In this document: positions 33,026-41,231 of the stretch, piece by piece
Layout: the number at the start of each line of letters is the position of its first letter
Numbering within the stretch: position 1 is the stretch's first letter
Origin: Amycolatopsis rubida
GTDB lineage: Bacteria; Actinomycetota; Actinomycetes; Mycobacteriales; Pseudonocardiaceae
Direction of reading: 5' to 3'
Assembly: GCF_900115345.1 (NCBI RefSeq)
Contig: NZ_FOWC01000003.1
Location: 496,001 to 560,000 of the forward strand
DNA: 64,000 nucleotides
Notes under the pieces: model-generated
What the model saw: the letters and a program-made list of their open reading frames with translations, nothing else
What the model was told of the DNA's origin: nothing
Database searches by the model: none
Made by a program: the position numbers and the translations under genes

Positions 33026-35677
33026 ATGCGCGGGTGGGGGGCGACGCCGTGGACGCGGGCGCCGAAAACAGGGTGGCGGCAACCAGCGGTCGTCGTAGCG
33101 GCAATCGCCGCGGCGGTGCTCGTCGCGTTGCCCGCCGCGGCAGTGGCGTTGTTTCTGTCCTCGGCCGGGAACGCGACGCTGCACGAGCAGATGAACCGGG
33201 CGTGCCAGTGGGCGGTCGGCGCGGAGTGGACCGGCGGCTTGCCGATGTCCCAGCCCTATCCGGGCGCCACCGGACCGACCGGGAAGGCACTGGACGACGC
33301 CCGGCTCGCGGTCGCCCGCGACGCGGCTCGCGAGGTGCCGCGGCTGTCCGGCGTGGCCTCGACGCTCTTCAGCTCCGCCAAGGTCAACCCGGTCCGGCCG
33401 GGTTCGCCGAATCCGGAACAGTCCGCGATGTGGCTGGTGGCCCAGGACGATTTCGCCGCGCACCTGCACGTCGTGGAGGGCGGCAAGGGCCAGGGGATCT
33501 GGGTGTCGAGCCAGTTCGCGAAGGCGCGCGGGCTGCACGCGGGCGACCAGGTGGCGATCCAGGGCGGCTGGTCCCCGAACGGCGGCCTGCCGCCGGACGC
33601 CCCGGTCAAGACCATGCCGGTGGCCGCGGTGTACCGGGACCTGCGCGAGCTGCCCGACCAGCCGTTCTGGTGCCATCTGCAGTCGCTGTACCGGCCGAAT
33701 CCGCTGAGCGAGGCTCCGGTCTTCCCGGTCGGGTTCGTGTCGCGGGACGCTCTGTTCGGGCTGACCCCGCCGGATTCGGGCGTCGGCAGCTTCCTCGCGG
33801 CCTCGGTCGACCAGAACGGGCTGACCACGGAGAACGCGCCCGGCACCGTCGCCGGGCTGGAACGGGTGCGAGAGCGCACCGAGAACACTCCCGAGTTGTT
33901 CGCGCAGCGCGGCCGGATGCAGTTCACGTCGTCGCTGGGCGGCATCGCGGATCGTGCGGACCAGGTCGGATCCTCGCTCGCCGCGACGGTCGTGCCGATC
34001 GGCGTCGCCGGATCGCTGACCGGGCTGGTCATTTCGGCGACGGTCGGGTCGTTCTGGGCCGAACGCCGCCGGGCCGAGCTGGCGGTGCTGTCCGCGCGCG
34101 GGGCGGGGCCGGGCGCGCTGGCCGGGAAAGCGCTGCTGGAGCTGGGTTCTATCGCGCTGCTCGGCACCGTCGGCGGCTGGTTCGCCGCGCGCGGGCTGGT
34201 GAGCGCGCTGGGGCCGAGCCCGCTGGTGACGCCGTCCGCGGTCGGCTACTCGATCGGCGGCGCGGCGGTCGCGTTCCTGGCGACGCTGGCCGGGATCGCC
34301 GGTTCGGTCGTGCTTCGCACGCGGGCGATGTTCGACGCGCGCACGTCGCGGATCCGGCATCTGCCGTGGGAAATCCTCCCGCTGGTCGCCGCGGTGGTCT
34401 GCTACTTCGCGCTCGGCGACGGCGCGCAGACCGGGCTCGGCCAGGCGGGATCGGTCGCGCGGATCCCGCCGCGGCTGATCGTCGTGCCGTTGCTGCTGGT
34501 GCTGGGGCTGGCGATGCTGGTGACCCGGGTCGTGCGGCTGACCTTGCCACGGGCGCCCGCGGTGCGGCGAGAACGGGCAGTGGCGTTCCTGGCCTGGCGA
34601 CGGCTGGCTTCGGTGCCCGCCGCGGCGGCCGTGCTGGTCGGAGCCACCGCGGTACCGGTGGCGCTGTCGATCTTCGCTACCACAGTCACCGGTTCCGTCC
34701 AGCGCACGCTCGACGACGAGGGACAGCTCGTGGTCGGCTCGGACGTCGTGGTGCATTTGACCGGTCCCGCCGCGATCCCGCCTGGCCTGACCGGGCACGC
34801 CGCGCTGGTCGACCGTTACGACTCGGCATACCTGGGCAGCAAGACGGTGAACGTGCTGGGCGTCGACCCGGCGACGTTCGGCTCAGCCGCGTTCTGGGAC
34901 AGCCACTTCAGCGGGCCGGCCCTGCCCGAGCTGCTGGACCAGCTGTCCGGCGACACCCCGGCCGGCATCCTCGCCGGGGTCCCGGACGCCCCCGGGCAGG
35001 CGACGCTGAGCATCGGGGGCAAGGACCTGCCGCTGCGGGTCGTCACGGTGGCGCAGCTGCCCGGCAAGAGTGCGGGATTCCCGGAATTGCTGCTGCGCAA
35101 GGACCTTCTGGCCAAGTTCGCCGGAGAGAGCGTGCATCGCGAGCTGTGGGCGCGCGGCGACCCGGCGCACGTGCTGCCGGAACTGGGCAAAGCCGGGGTG
35201 CCGGCCGGGACGGTCAGCCGCGCTGCCGACGTCACCGCGCACGGCGTCTATGGCGGAGTCACTTACACCTTCGCGTTCCTGACCGCAGTGTCGGCTCTGG
35301 TCGGGGTGGTCGTCCTAGTCGGACTGTTGCTGTACCTCAACGCCAGGGCTCGTGCTCGGCGCGGAGCATATGTCCTCTTGCGACGGATGGGCATCACCTC
35401 GGGCGCGCATTGGCGAGCGCTCGCCTACGAGGTCGGCGGGCTGCTGGCGGCCGGATTCGCCTTGGGCGTCGGGTTCGCGGCCGTCGCGGTCTCGGTGACC
35501 TACGAGGGCTACGACCTCGATCCGGCGACGCCGCCGGGCACCGTGATCCCGGTGCCGTGGGGTCCGGGCGGGCAATTGCTGCTCGCGGCGGTGGTCGTCG
35601 CGCTTGCCGTTACTTATGCGGCCCAACGCGCGGCTGCGCGGGCACTGCCTTCGGAGGTGTTGCGTGACACTGCCTGA
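33026..35677 (+). CDS. ABC exporter permease, FtsX/MacB-type, 883 residues
   Basis: A large membrane protein with N-terminal helix (VVVAAIAAAVLVALPAAAVALFL), a long extracytoplasmic domain to about residue 310, then FtsX-type helices in two blocks, the second following another extracytoplasmic region (GQLVVGSDVVVHLTGPAAIPPGLTG...). The carboxyl end holds three helices (FAFLTAVSALVGVVVLVGLLLYLNARARARR). This is the duplicated FtsX-like permease arrangement common in actinomycetes; it works with ATPase subunits to move lipoproteins or peptides or to perform mechanotransmission. Two ATPase genes follow, the first overlapping by 14 bases. Confidence 0.88.
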   Translation: MRGWGATPWTRAPKTGWRQPAVVVAAIAAAVLVALPAAAVALFLSSAGNATLHEQMNRACQWAVGAEWTGGLPMSQPYPGATGPTGKALDDARLAVARDAAREVPRLSGVASTLFSSAKVNPVRPGSPNPEQSAMWLVAQDDFAAHLHVVEGGKGQGIWVSSQFAKARGLHAGDQVAIQGGWSPNGGLPPDAPVKTMPVAAVYRDLRELPDQPFWCHLQSLYRPNPLSEAPVFPVGFVSRDALFGLTPPDSGVGSFLAASVDQNGLTTENAPGTVAGLERVRERTENTPELFAQRGRMQFTSSLGGIADRADQVGSSLAATVVPIGVAGSLTGLVISATVGSFWAERRRAELAVLSARGAGPGALAGKALLELGSIALLGTVGGWFAARGLVSALGPSPLVTPSAVGYSIGGAAVAFLATLAGIAGSVVLRTRAMFDARTSRIRHLPWEILPLVAAVVCYFALGDGAQTGLGQAGSVARIPPRLIVVPLLLVLGLAMLVTRVVRLTLPRAPAVRRERAVAFLAWRRLASVPAAAAVLVGATAVPVALSIFATTVTGSVQRTLDDEGQLVVGSDVVVHLTGPAAIPPGLTGHAALVDRYDSAYLGSKTVNVLGVDPATFGSAAFWDSHFSGPALPELLDQLSGDTPAGILAGVPDAPGQATLSIGGKDLPLRVVTVAQLPGKSAGFPELLLRKDLLAKFAGESVHRELWARGDPAHVLPELGKAGVPAGTVSRAADVTAHGVYGGVTYTFAFLTAVSALVGVVVLVGLLLYLNARARARRGAYVLLRRMGITSGAHWRALAYEVGGLLAAGFALGVGFAAVAVSVTYEGYDLDPATPPGTVIPVPWGPGGQLLLAAVVVALAVTYAAQRAAARALPSEVLRDTA

Positions 35678-36326
35678 TGCTGTCCGGGGTGCCGGATTGA
35701 CGCACGGCTATCGCACCGCCGGTCGCTCGCTGACCGCTTTGCACGAGGTGACGATCGCCGCCGCACACGGCCGGATCACCGCGCTGGTGGGCCCCTCCGG
35801 GTCCGGCAAATCGACTCTGCTGCGTCTGCTGGCTTGCCTGGAACGACCGGACGAGGGCCGCGTCGAGGTCGGCGGCACGGACGTCACCGCGTTGTCCGCG
35901 CGGGCGCGCCGGGCGGTGCGGCGACGGCGGATCGGTTACGTATTCCAGAATCCCGTCGAAAACCTGCTGGATTACCTTACCGTGCAAGAACATCTGGAGC
36001 TGGCCGCGAAGATGCGCGGCACCGGCCTTTCGCTCTCCTTGCTGGAGCGGCTGGGGCTGGATCACCGCCGCGGCCACCGCCCGCGCCAGCTTTCCGGCGG
36101 TGAACAGCAACGAACCGCACTCGCCTTCGCCGCGGCCGGCGACCCGGACGCGGTGCTGGCGGACGAACCGACCGCCCAACTGGACCGTTCCTCGGCTCGG
36201 CTGGTCGCGGAGGCATTCCGTGCGCTGGCCGAGGCAGGGCAGACCGTCGTGGTCGCGACCCACGACCCGGTGCTGGCCGAAGCGGCGGACGACGTGGTGG
36301 AACTCGTGGACGGGAGAGTCCGGTGA
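35664..36326 (+). CDS. ABC transporter ATP-binding protein 1 (LolD/MacB-like)
   Basis: A 220-residue ATPase: Walker A GPSGSGKST, Q-loop FQNPVENLLDYLTV, signature LSGGEQQR, Walker B AVLADEPTAQLD and H-loop VATHDPVLAEAAD. The GTG at 35664, preceded by GGAGG, is used instead of the longer frame starting at 35604. Its start lies within the permease 3' end, so it is co-translated. It is the energising subunit of the FtsX-type permease together with the next ATPase. Confidence 0.9.
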   Translation: MTLPDAVRGAGLTHGYRTAGRSLTALHEVTIAAAHGRITALVGPSGSGKSTLLRLLACLERPDEGRVEVGGTDVTALSARARRAVRRRRIGYVFQNPVENLLDYLTVQEHLELAAKMRGTGLSLSLLERLGLDHRRGHRPRQLSGGEQQRTALAFAAAGDPDAVLADEPTAQLDRSSARLVAEAFRALAEAGQTVVVATHDPVLAEAADDVVELVDGRVR

Positions 36327-36940
36327 CTGCGCTGCTCAGCGTGTCCGACGTAAGCCGTTCCCACGGCGGGATGCCGGTGCTGCGGCACACGAGCCTCGAT
36401 CTGGCGGCGGGCGAACTGGTCGCACTGACCGGCCCGTCGGGCTCGGGCAAAAGCACTTTGCTGATGATCGCGGGTGGCTGGGACAAGCCCGACAGCGGGA
36501 CCGTCACCGCGCATCCGCCGATGCCGGACGCGGCGGTTTCGGAACAGCCGTGGCACGCGCTGGCTTTCGTGCCGCAGTCGATCGCGCTGTTCGAGGAGTT
36601 GACGGTCGCGGACAACCTCGCTTTCGCCGCGCGGACCGCGGCGGAGCCGCCGGATCGGTCGAAGCTGCTGGAAACCCTGGACCTGGCGAAACTGGCGGAT
36701 CGCTTGCCGAGCGAGGTCTCGCGCGGGGAACAGCAACGGGGTGCCGTGGCGCGTGCTTTGGCGGCGGGTCCGCTGGTGCTGCTGGCGGATGAGCCGACGT
36801 CGCATCAGGACCGCGCGCACGCGGAGATGGTGCTGACGGCGCTGCGCCAGGCAGCGGATCGCGGGACGGCGGTGCTGGTCGCGTCCCACGATCCGCTGCT
36901 GGCCGGGCACGCGGACCGCGTGGTGACCGTCGGCGAGTAA
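36323..36940 (+). CDS. ABC transporter ATP-binding protein 2 with degenerate signature
   Basis: A 205-residue ATPase overlapping the first by four bases. Walker A GPSGSGKST and Walker B VLLADEPTSHQDRA are intact; the ABC signature is VSRGEQQR rather than LSGGQ, which usually weakens ATP hydrolysis at that site. Paired with ATPase 1 it could give an asymmetric heterodimer with one degenerate site, as in many heterodimeric exporters. It is the last gene of the three-gene operon and is convergent with catC. Confidence 0.87.
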   Translation: MTALLSVSDVSRSHGGMPVLRHTSLDLAAGELVALTGPSGSGKSTLLMIAGGWDKPDSGTVTAHPPMPDAAVSEQPWHALAFVPQSIALFEELTVADNLAFAARTAAEPPDRSKLLETLDLAKLADRLPSEVSRGEQQRGAVARALAAGPLVLLADEPTSHQDRAHAEMVLTALRQAADRGTAVLVASHDPLLAGHADRVVTVGE

Positions 36941-36949
36941 CCGGGCCCG

Positions 36950-36979
36950 CCAGGTCCTGGCACCGGTTCACGGACCTGG
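36950..36979. terminator. hairpin between convergent ABC and cat operons
   Basis: CCAGGTCC (36950-36957) and GGACCTGG (36972-36979) form an 8-bp perfect stem with a 14-base loop in the 58-base gap between the ABC and cat operons. It can serve transcription from either side. Confidence 0.55.
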
Positions 36980-36998
36980 AGAGCCGGGCTGAGCCCAG

Positions 36999-37277
36999 TC
37001 AGTCCACTTTGGAGGGATGCCGGGCCAGCGGGGTCACCTGGAGGTCCAGGTACGGGAACAGCGGCAGCTTCGACAGGATCTGGTGCAGCTCGTCGTGGTC
37101 GGCGACGTCCAGCACCGAGTAGTTCGCGTACTCCCCGGCGATCCGCCAGATGTGCGGCCATTTCCCGCTGCGCTGCAACTGCTGGCTGTACTCCTTCTCG
37201 CGCGCGATGAGGGCGTCGCGGACCGCCGGGTCCAGGTCGGGGGGAAGGCGGACGTCCATCCGCACGTGGTAAAGCAT
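36999..37277 (-). CDS. catC: muconolactone Delta-isomerase
   Basis: A 92-residue muconolactone isomerase, the third enzyme of the catechol branch, converting (+)-muconolactone to beta-ketoadipate enol-lactone. The start MLYHVRMDVRLPPDLDPAVRDALIAREKEYSQQLQRSGKWPHIWRIAG and the later LPLFPYLDLQVTPLARHPS are family-typical, and the length is normal. It is the last gene of catR-catB-catA-catC, 15 bases after catA. The enol-lactone hydrolase and later steps (pcaD, pcaIJ) are not in the window. Confidence 0.95.
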   Translation of the reverse strand: MLYHVRMDVRLPPDLDPAVRDALIAREKEYSQQLQRSGKWPHIWRIAGEYANYSVLDVADHDELHQILSKLPLFPYLDLQVTPLARHPSKVD

Positions 37278-37292
37278 GAGTCTCCTGCCGGA

Positions 37293-38138
37293 TCAGAGGG
37301 CCGGGTCGAGGACGAAGTCGTACTCGATGGTCTCGCCGTTGTCCGCCGGGCGCGGGTCGAGCAGCAGTTCCGGCTTCACCGCGGACGCGATGTCGTCGTC
37401 GTTGTGCTCGTCGCCCGGGAAGTAGAGCTGCGCGGTGAGCAGTTCGTGCCCCGGCGCGGACACCTTGACGTGCAGGTGCGCCGGACGCCAGGCGTGCCAG
37501 CCTGCCGCCGCGATCAGTTTGCCGCAGGCTCCGTCGGTCGGGATCTGGTACGGCGCGGGCCGCACGGTGCGGATTTCGAAGCGGCCTTCGTCGTCGGTGG
37601 TGAAGGTGCCGCGCAGGTTCCACTCCGGGATGTCCGGCGCGAACTGCGAGTACAGTCCGTCCGCGTCCGCGTGCCACAGTTCGACCTTCGCGCCGGCCAG
37701 TGCCGCGCCGGTGGTCGAGGTGACCTGTCCGGTCCAGGTGAGCGGCGTGCCCGGCTCGTTCTCCCGAGACGGGACCGAACCGCGCGCGCCCTGCTCGGGG
37801 GCGTCCGGCACGTAGTAGGGGCCCTCGATGGTGCCCTTGTTGCCCTTGCGGTGCTCGGTGGCGACGTCCTCGACGACGTGCTCGACCCAGACATCGAGAA
37901 ACAGCGGCCATTCGCCGTCCTCGCCGACGCTGATCAGCCACGATTTGAGCGCGTTGTACTCCTCGTAGGTGACCTTGTGCTTGCGGATGGTCGCGTGCAC
38001 GGCCTCCAGGACCTCGCGGGCGAGCAGGCTGACCCGTTCCTTCGAGGTGCCCGCGACGCCGGCGAACTTGTCGCTCTTGAACCGTTCGGTGGCGTTGGCT
38101 CCGGACGCGGCGGCGGTGGGGGAATGCGTGGCAGTCAT
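37293..38138 (-). CDS. catA: catechol 1,2-dioxygenase (intradiol, ortho cleavage)
   Basis: A 281-residue non-haem Fe(III) intradiol dioxygenase that opens catechol to cis,cis-muconate. The four iron ligands are present: Tyr163 (GLYSQF), Tyr197 (APYQIPTDG), His221 and His223 (RPAHLHVKV). An N-terminal helical dimerisation region precedes the GPYYVPDAP segment. AAGGAG upstream of ATG 38138 decides the start over an in-frame ATG 18 bases upstream (38156). It is second-last gene of the cat operon. With benA broken (40403), catechol would have to come from other substrates. Confidence 0.96.
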   Translation of the reverse strand: MTATHSPTAAASGANATERFKSDKFAGVAGTSKERVSLLAREVLEAVHATIRKHKVTYEEYNALKSWLISVGEDGEWPLFLDVWVEHVVEDVATEHRKGNKGTIEGPYYVPDAPEQGARGSVPSRENEPGTPLTWTGQVTSTTGAALAGAKVELWHADADGLYSQFAPDIPEWNLRGTFTTDDEGRFEIRTVRPAPYQIPTDGACGKLIAAAGWHAWRPAHLHVKVSAPGHELLTAQLYFPGDEHNDDDIASAVKPELLLDPRPADNGETIEYDFVLDPAL

Positions 38139-38169
38139 GAATCCTCCTTGATCCATCGGGGTTTCCGGC

Positions 38170-39273
38170 TCAGCGGTCCTGCCGGTAGTGCCGGAGCTTG
38201 CCGGGGTCGAGCGCGGCGCCGAGGCCGGCGCCGGGGCGGATGACCAGTTCGCCGTCCGCGATGCGCAGCGGTTCGGCGAGCAGGTCGTCGGTCATGTCGA
38301 GGAAATTGGACAGTTCGCCGGGGCGGCGCGACGTCAGTTCGTACGCCGATCCGAACGCGACAGTGCACAGTGAACCGATCTGGCCGTCGATCTGGTTGCC
38401 CATCACCACTTCCAGCCCGAGGCCCTCCGCGAGGTGGTGCGTGCGCTGCGAGCGCGTGAAGCCGGTGCGGGCGGTTTTGATGCTGATCGCGGTGGCCGAC
38501 CCGCCGAGGATCTCGCGGGTCACGTCGGCCGGGGTCACCGCGGATTCGTCGGCGATGAACGGAATGTCCAACCGGGACACCAGCCAGCGGCGGCCGAGCA
38601 CGTCGTCGGCGGGGCACAGTTCCTCGGCGAACAGCAGGTCGAGGCCGGCCATTTCCCGCATCGCGCGGGCGGATTCCGCGGCCGTCCAGCCCCGGTTGCC
38701 GTCCACGTACAGGTCGACCTCGGCGCCGAACCGTTCCCGCATCGCGCGAACCACCGCGGTGTCGAGGGAAACCGGACGGCGCCCGACCTTCACCTTGAAC
38801 GTCGTGATGCCGTAGCTGTCGCGAATCCGTTCCGCCTCGGCGACCATCGCGGCGGGCTCGTCGAAGCCGAGCATGTGCGAAACCTTCATGCGGTCGGTGT
38901 AGCCGCCGAGCAGTTCGGTGACCGAGACGTCGAGGCTTTGCCCCAGGGCGTCCCAGATCGCCATGTCCAAAGCGGACTTCGCGGCCGGGTTCCCGACCGT
39001 GCGGGAGAGCCGCGCGTGCACCGTCTCGCGTTCCAGCAGGCTCAGGCCCACTACCTGCGGGGCGAACACGGTCTCCAGCACCGCCACGATCCCGGCTTGC
39101 GTCTCGCCGTAGGTGAACGGCCGCGGCGGTGCCTCGGCAACGCCGACCACGCCGTCGTCGGTGTGCACGCGGACCAGCACGTGCTCGGCCGTGTGCACCT
39201 CGCCGGAAGCGAAACGCAGCGGTTTGCGGTAGGGGATGGCGAACGGGATCGCCTCCACCCGGGTGATCTTCAT
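38170..39273 (-). CDS. catB: muconate cycloisomerase
   Basis: A 367-residue enolase-superfamily muconate-lactonising enzyme converting cis,cis-muconate to (+)-muconolactone. The catalytic Lys pair is in TFKVKVG (Lys160/Lys162); the metal ligands are Asp191 (YVDGNRGW), a Glu at 217/218 (FAEEL) and Asp242 (FIADES); a second catalytic Lys follows in ISIKTAR. Chain length is as in the family. The ATG at 39273 overlaps the catR stop (39270-39273). Order catR-catB-catA-catC, all on one strand, differs from layouts with a divergent regulator. Confidence 0.95.
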   Translation of the reverse strand: MKITRVEAIPFAIPYRKPLRFASGEVHTAEHVLVRVHTDDGVVGVAEAPPRPFTYGETQAGIVAVLETVFAPQVVGLSLLERETVHARLSRTVGNPAAKSALDMAIWDALGQSLDVSVTELLGGYTDRMKVSHMLGFDEPAAMVAEAERIRDSYGITTFKVKVGRRPVSLDTAVVRAMRERFGAEVDLYVDGNRGWTAAESARAMREMAGLDLLFAEELCPADDVLGRRWLVSRLDIPFIADESAVTPADVTREILGGSATAISIKTARTGFTRSQRTHHLAEGLGLEVVMGNQIDGQIGSLCTVAFGSAYELTSRRPGELSNFLDMTDDLLAEPLRIADGELVIRPGAGLGAALDPGKLRHYRQDR

Positions 39274-40178
39274 CGTGTCCTCCCTGACACGGGCACTGCG
39301 ACGGGGAACAGCTCGCCGAGCGCGTCGAGCACGGCCGGGACCAGTGCCGAGGCCCGGTCGCGGTGCCAGGCGAGCGCGAGCTGGACAGTGGCCGCCCCGG
39401 CGAGGTCGCGGAACACGACCCCGGCCAGCGGCAGCGCCCGCGCGGACGCGGGGACGACGCCGACGCCGAGACCGCCGGCGACGAGCGCGAGCAGCACCGC
39501 GGTGCCGGCCGCTTCGTGCTCGCGTTGCGGGGTGAATCCGGCGTCGCGGCAGCTGCGCAGCACCGCTTCGTTGACGACGGAGTAGCTGGCCGGATAGGTG
39601 ACGAAGGCTTCGGCGCGCAGATCGGTCATCGCCACCACCGGTTCCACCGCGAGCCGGTGGTCGGCCGGGACGGCGAGCACGAGCGGCTCGGTCTCGATGA
39701 CGTGCAGGTCGAGGTCGCCGCCGGTGACCGGTGGACGCAGCACGCCGATGTCGAGAGTGCCGTCGCGCAGCTGCCGGCACTGCTCGCCGGTGAGCAGGTC
39801 GGCGTGCACTTCGAGTTCGACCTCGGGCAGCCGGTGCTGCAGCGTGCGGGCGACCTGCGGCAGATGCGACAGCGCGGCGGTGCCGGTGAAGCCGATCCGC
39901 GCGAGCCCGCGGCGGCCGTCGGCGATGCGCCGGGCCCCGCGCGCGCCCGCCTCGACGGCGTCCAGGATCCGCTGGGCCTCGGCGAGGAAGAACCGGCCGG
40001 CCGGGGTGACCTGTACCTGCCGCGTCGTGCGGCTGAGCAGGGCGACGCCCAGCTCGTCCTCCAGTTGGCGGATCGCGTGCGACAGCGCGGGCTGGGCGAG
40101 GTGCAGGCGTTCGGCGGCACGGCCGAAGTGGCAGGTCTCGGCGACGGCGGAGAAGTACCGCAGGTGGCGCAGTTCCAT
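39270..40178 (-). CDS. catR: LysR-family regulator of the cat operon
   Basis: A 302-residue LysR-type protein, MELRHLRYFSAVAETCHFGRAAERLHLAQPALSHAIRQLEDELGVALLSRTTRQVQVTPAG, of the CatR/BenM group, which responds to cis,cis-muconate or benzoate. It is co-directional with catBAC, and its stop overlaps the catB start by 4 bases (ATGA), so the regulator is the first cistron of the operon it presumably controls. That makes the promoter upstream of catR, in the gap to benA, the likely control point; a spaced direct repeat lies there. Confidence 0.9.
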   Translation of the reverse strand: MELRHLRYFSAVAETCHFGRAAERLHLAQPALSHAIRQLEDELGVALLSRTTRQVQVTPAGRFFLAEAQRILDAVEAGARGARRIADGRRGLARIGFTGTAALSHLPQVARTLQHRLPEVELEVHADLLTGEQCRQLRDGTLDIGVLRPPVTGGDLDLHVIETEPLVLAVPADHRLAVEPVVAMTDLRAEAFVTYPASYSVVNEAVLRSCRDAGFTPQREHEAAGTAVLLALVAGGLGVGVVPASARALPLAGVVFRDLAGAATVQLALAWHRDRASALVPAVLDALGELFPVAVPVSGRTR

Positions 40179-40261
40179 CGGGCTGCCTCCTCACCGGCTC
40201 CTCGTCCCGCTCACCGTAAGTTCCGGCATTGAGTGAAGACAAGGAGCGTTTTGCGTGCGAT

Positions 40262-40281
40262 TGATAAACGACATCGATAAA
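40262..40281. promoter_or_regulatory. candidate cat/ben control region with direct repeats
   Basis: TGATAAA (40262-40268) and CGATAAA (40275-40281), spaced 13 bases start to start, in an A+T-rich pocket between catR and the benA remnant. The position suits a regulator site for the two divergent units. I see no clear dyad of the LysR T-N11-A type beyond this, so the assignment is tentative. Confidence 0.4.
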
Positions 40282-40402
40282 TCACACCCTAGGCCAGGAC
40301 TGGGTCTCGCCCTGGGGCGGCCGCCGCCGCGGACTGGCACAGTGCGGGAAACGCCCTGCTGGGGAGCCGATCAGTGCAGATCGCCGGCCCGTTGGAGGAG
40401 TC

Positions 40403-40838
40403 ATGACCGAGACGCTGGACCACGCCGCTTCCGTAGTCGCGGACGCGGTGGTGGAGGACCCGGGAGGCAGGCGTCTACCGCGCGCACCGCCGGATCTTCA
40501 CCGACGAGGAGATCTTCGAAGTCGAGATGAAGCACCTCTTCGAGGGCAACTGGATCTACTTCGCGCACGAAAGCCAGCTGCCGAACCCCGGCGACTGCTT
40601 CACCACCACGATCGGCCGCCAGCCGGTCGTCCTCACTCGCGACAAGGCAGGCGAACTGCATTGCCTGACCAACGCCTGCGCGCACCGCGGCGCGATGATC
40701 TGCCGGCGCAACCGGACCACGCTGACCTGCCCGTTCCACGGCTGGACCTCCCGCAACGACGGCAAGCTGCTCAAGGTCAAGGACCCGGACGGCGCGGGCT
40801 ACCCGGAATCGTTCGACACCGAAGCCCGATTGTGCTGA
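40403..40838 (+). pseudogene. benA: benA remnant: benzoate 1,2-dioxygenase alpha subunit, N-terminal Rieske part only
   Basis: The gene starts at ATG 40403 behind GGAGGAG as MTETLDHAASVVADAVVEDPG, then the conserved continuation GVYRAHRRIFTDEEIFEVEMKHLFEGNWIYFAHESQLP is in another frame, so there is an indel near 40465-40472. The Rieske [2Fe-2S] ligands are intact (CAHRGAMICRRNRTTLTCPFHGW). Homology ends at about SFDTE (near 40822), and a stop follows at 40836-40838; normal BenA is about 450 residues, so the catalytic iron domain is gone, as are benB/benC. It is divergent from catR, as expected of an old ben-cat locus. It cannot make an active oxygenase. Confidence 0.9.
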
Positions 40839-41032
40839 CGGGCGGCTTCGTATCGGGGTGCGGGCGAGGGGCTGGGTGCCTCGATGGTGGGGTGCGTCGG
40901 TTGCGGTGGGTGTGCGGGGGTGTGTGCGGGTTCTCGTGCGCGGAGCGTGCTGGGGGCGGGTGGCAGCGGGGGTGCGGGTAGCGCCCCAAGGTGGCATTAC
41001 GGCGGCTGCGGCTGGGAGGACCGGTCGCGGGT
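40839..41032. other. gene-free G+C-rich interval
   Basis: Between the benA stub and the nested inverted repeat lies a Gly/Val/Arg-coding-biased stretch, rich in GGTGCGGG and GTGTGCGGG runs. No ribosome site or conserved frame is visible. Confidence 0.4.
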
Positions 41033-41225
41033 CGTGAGGGGAACCCTGAGAGAGTGTTTCGAAACCCGCGTGGTCAGTCGCTGAATCCGTGTGTTACACG
41101 GCAGCTTGCACACAACCGCCCGATGAACGCCACGCCGCCCCGATATCACAGCTAACGCCCGGCCACGCCGCCGGGTTTCGAAACACCCTCTGAGGGAATC
41201 TGGTTCCGTGAGGGTTCCCCTCACG
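41033..41225. repeat. nested inverted-repeat element (193 bp)
   Basis: Two concentric perfect inverted repeats: outer CGTGAGGGGAACCCT (41033-41047) with AGGGTTCCCCTCACG (41211-41225); inner TGTTTCGAAACCC (41055-41067) with GGGTTTCGAAACA (41173-41185). Each inner arm contains the 10-bp palindrome GTTTCGAAAC. The 105-base core is not coding and contains a further palindrome, CCGTGT-GTT-ACACGG (41087-41101). It lies at the broken side of benA and seven bases before the DUF5829 stop. It could be a terminator pair, or a miniature inverted-repeat element; no transposase or target duplication is seen. Confidence 0.75.
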
Positions 41226-41231
41226 TACCGG

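Noticed and set aside
31586..34798. A 1,070-codon open frame on the minus strand over the thiolase/DUF35/crotonase/permease genes
   Set aside because: It is a mirror frame of strongly biased G+C-rich genes; the translation is Arg/Pro/Gln-rich with no domain, while the plus-strand genes have clear families.
40403..40838. Programmed frameshift in benA
   Set aside because: No slippery site or stimulatory structure is visible, and the gene is also truncated.
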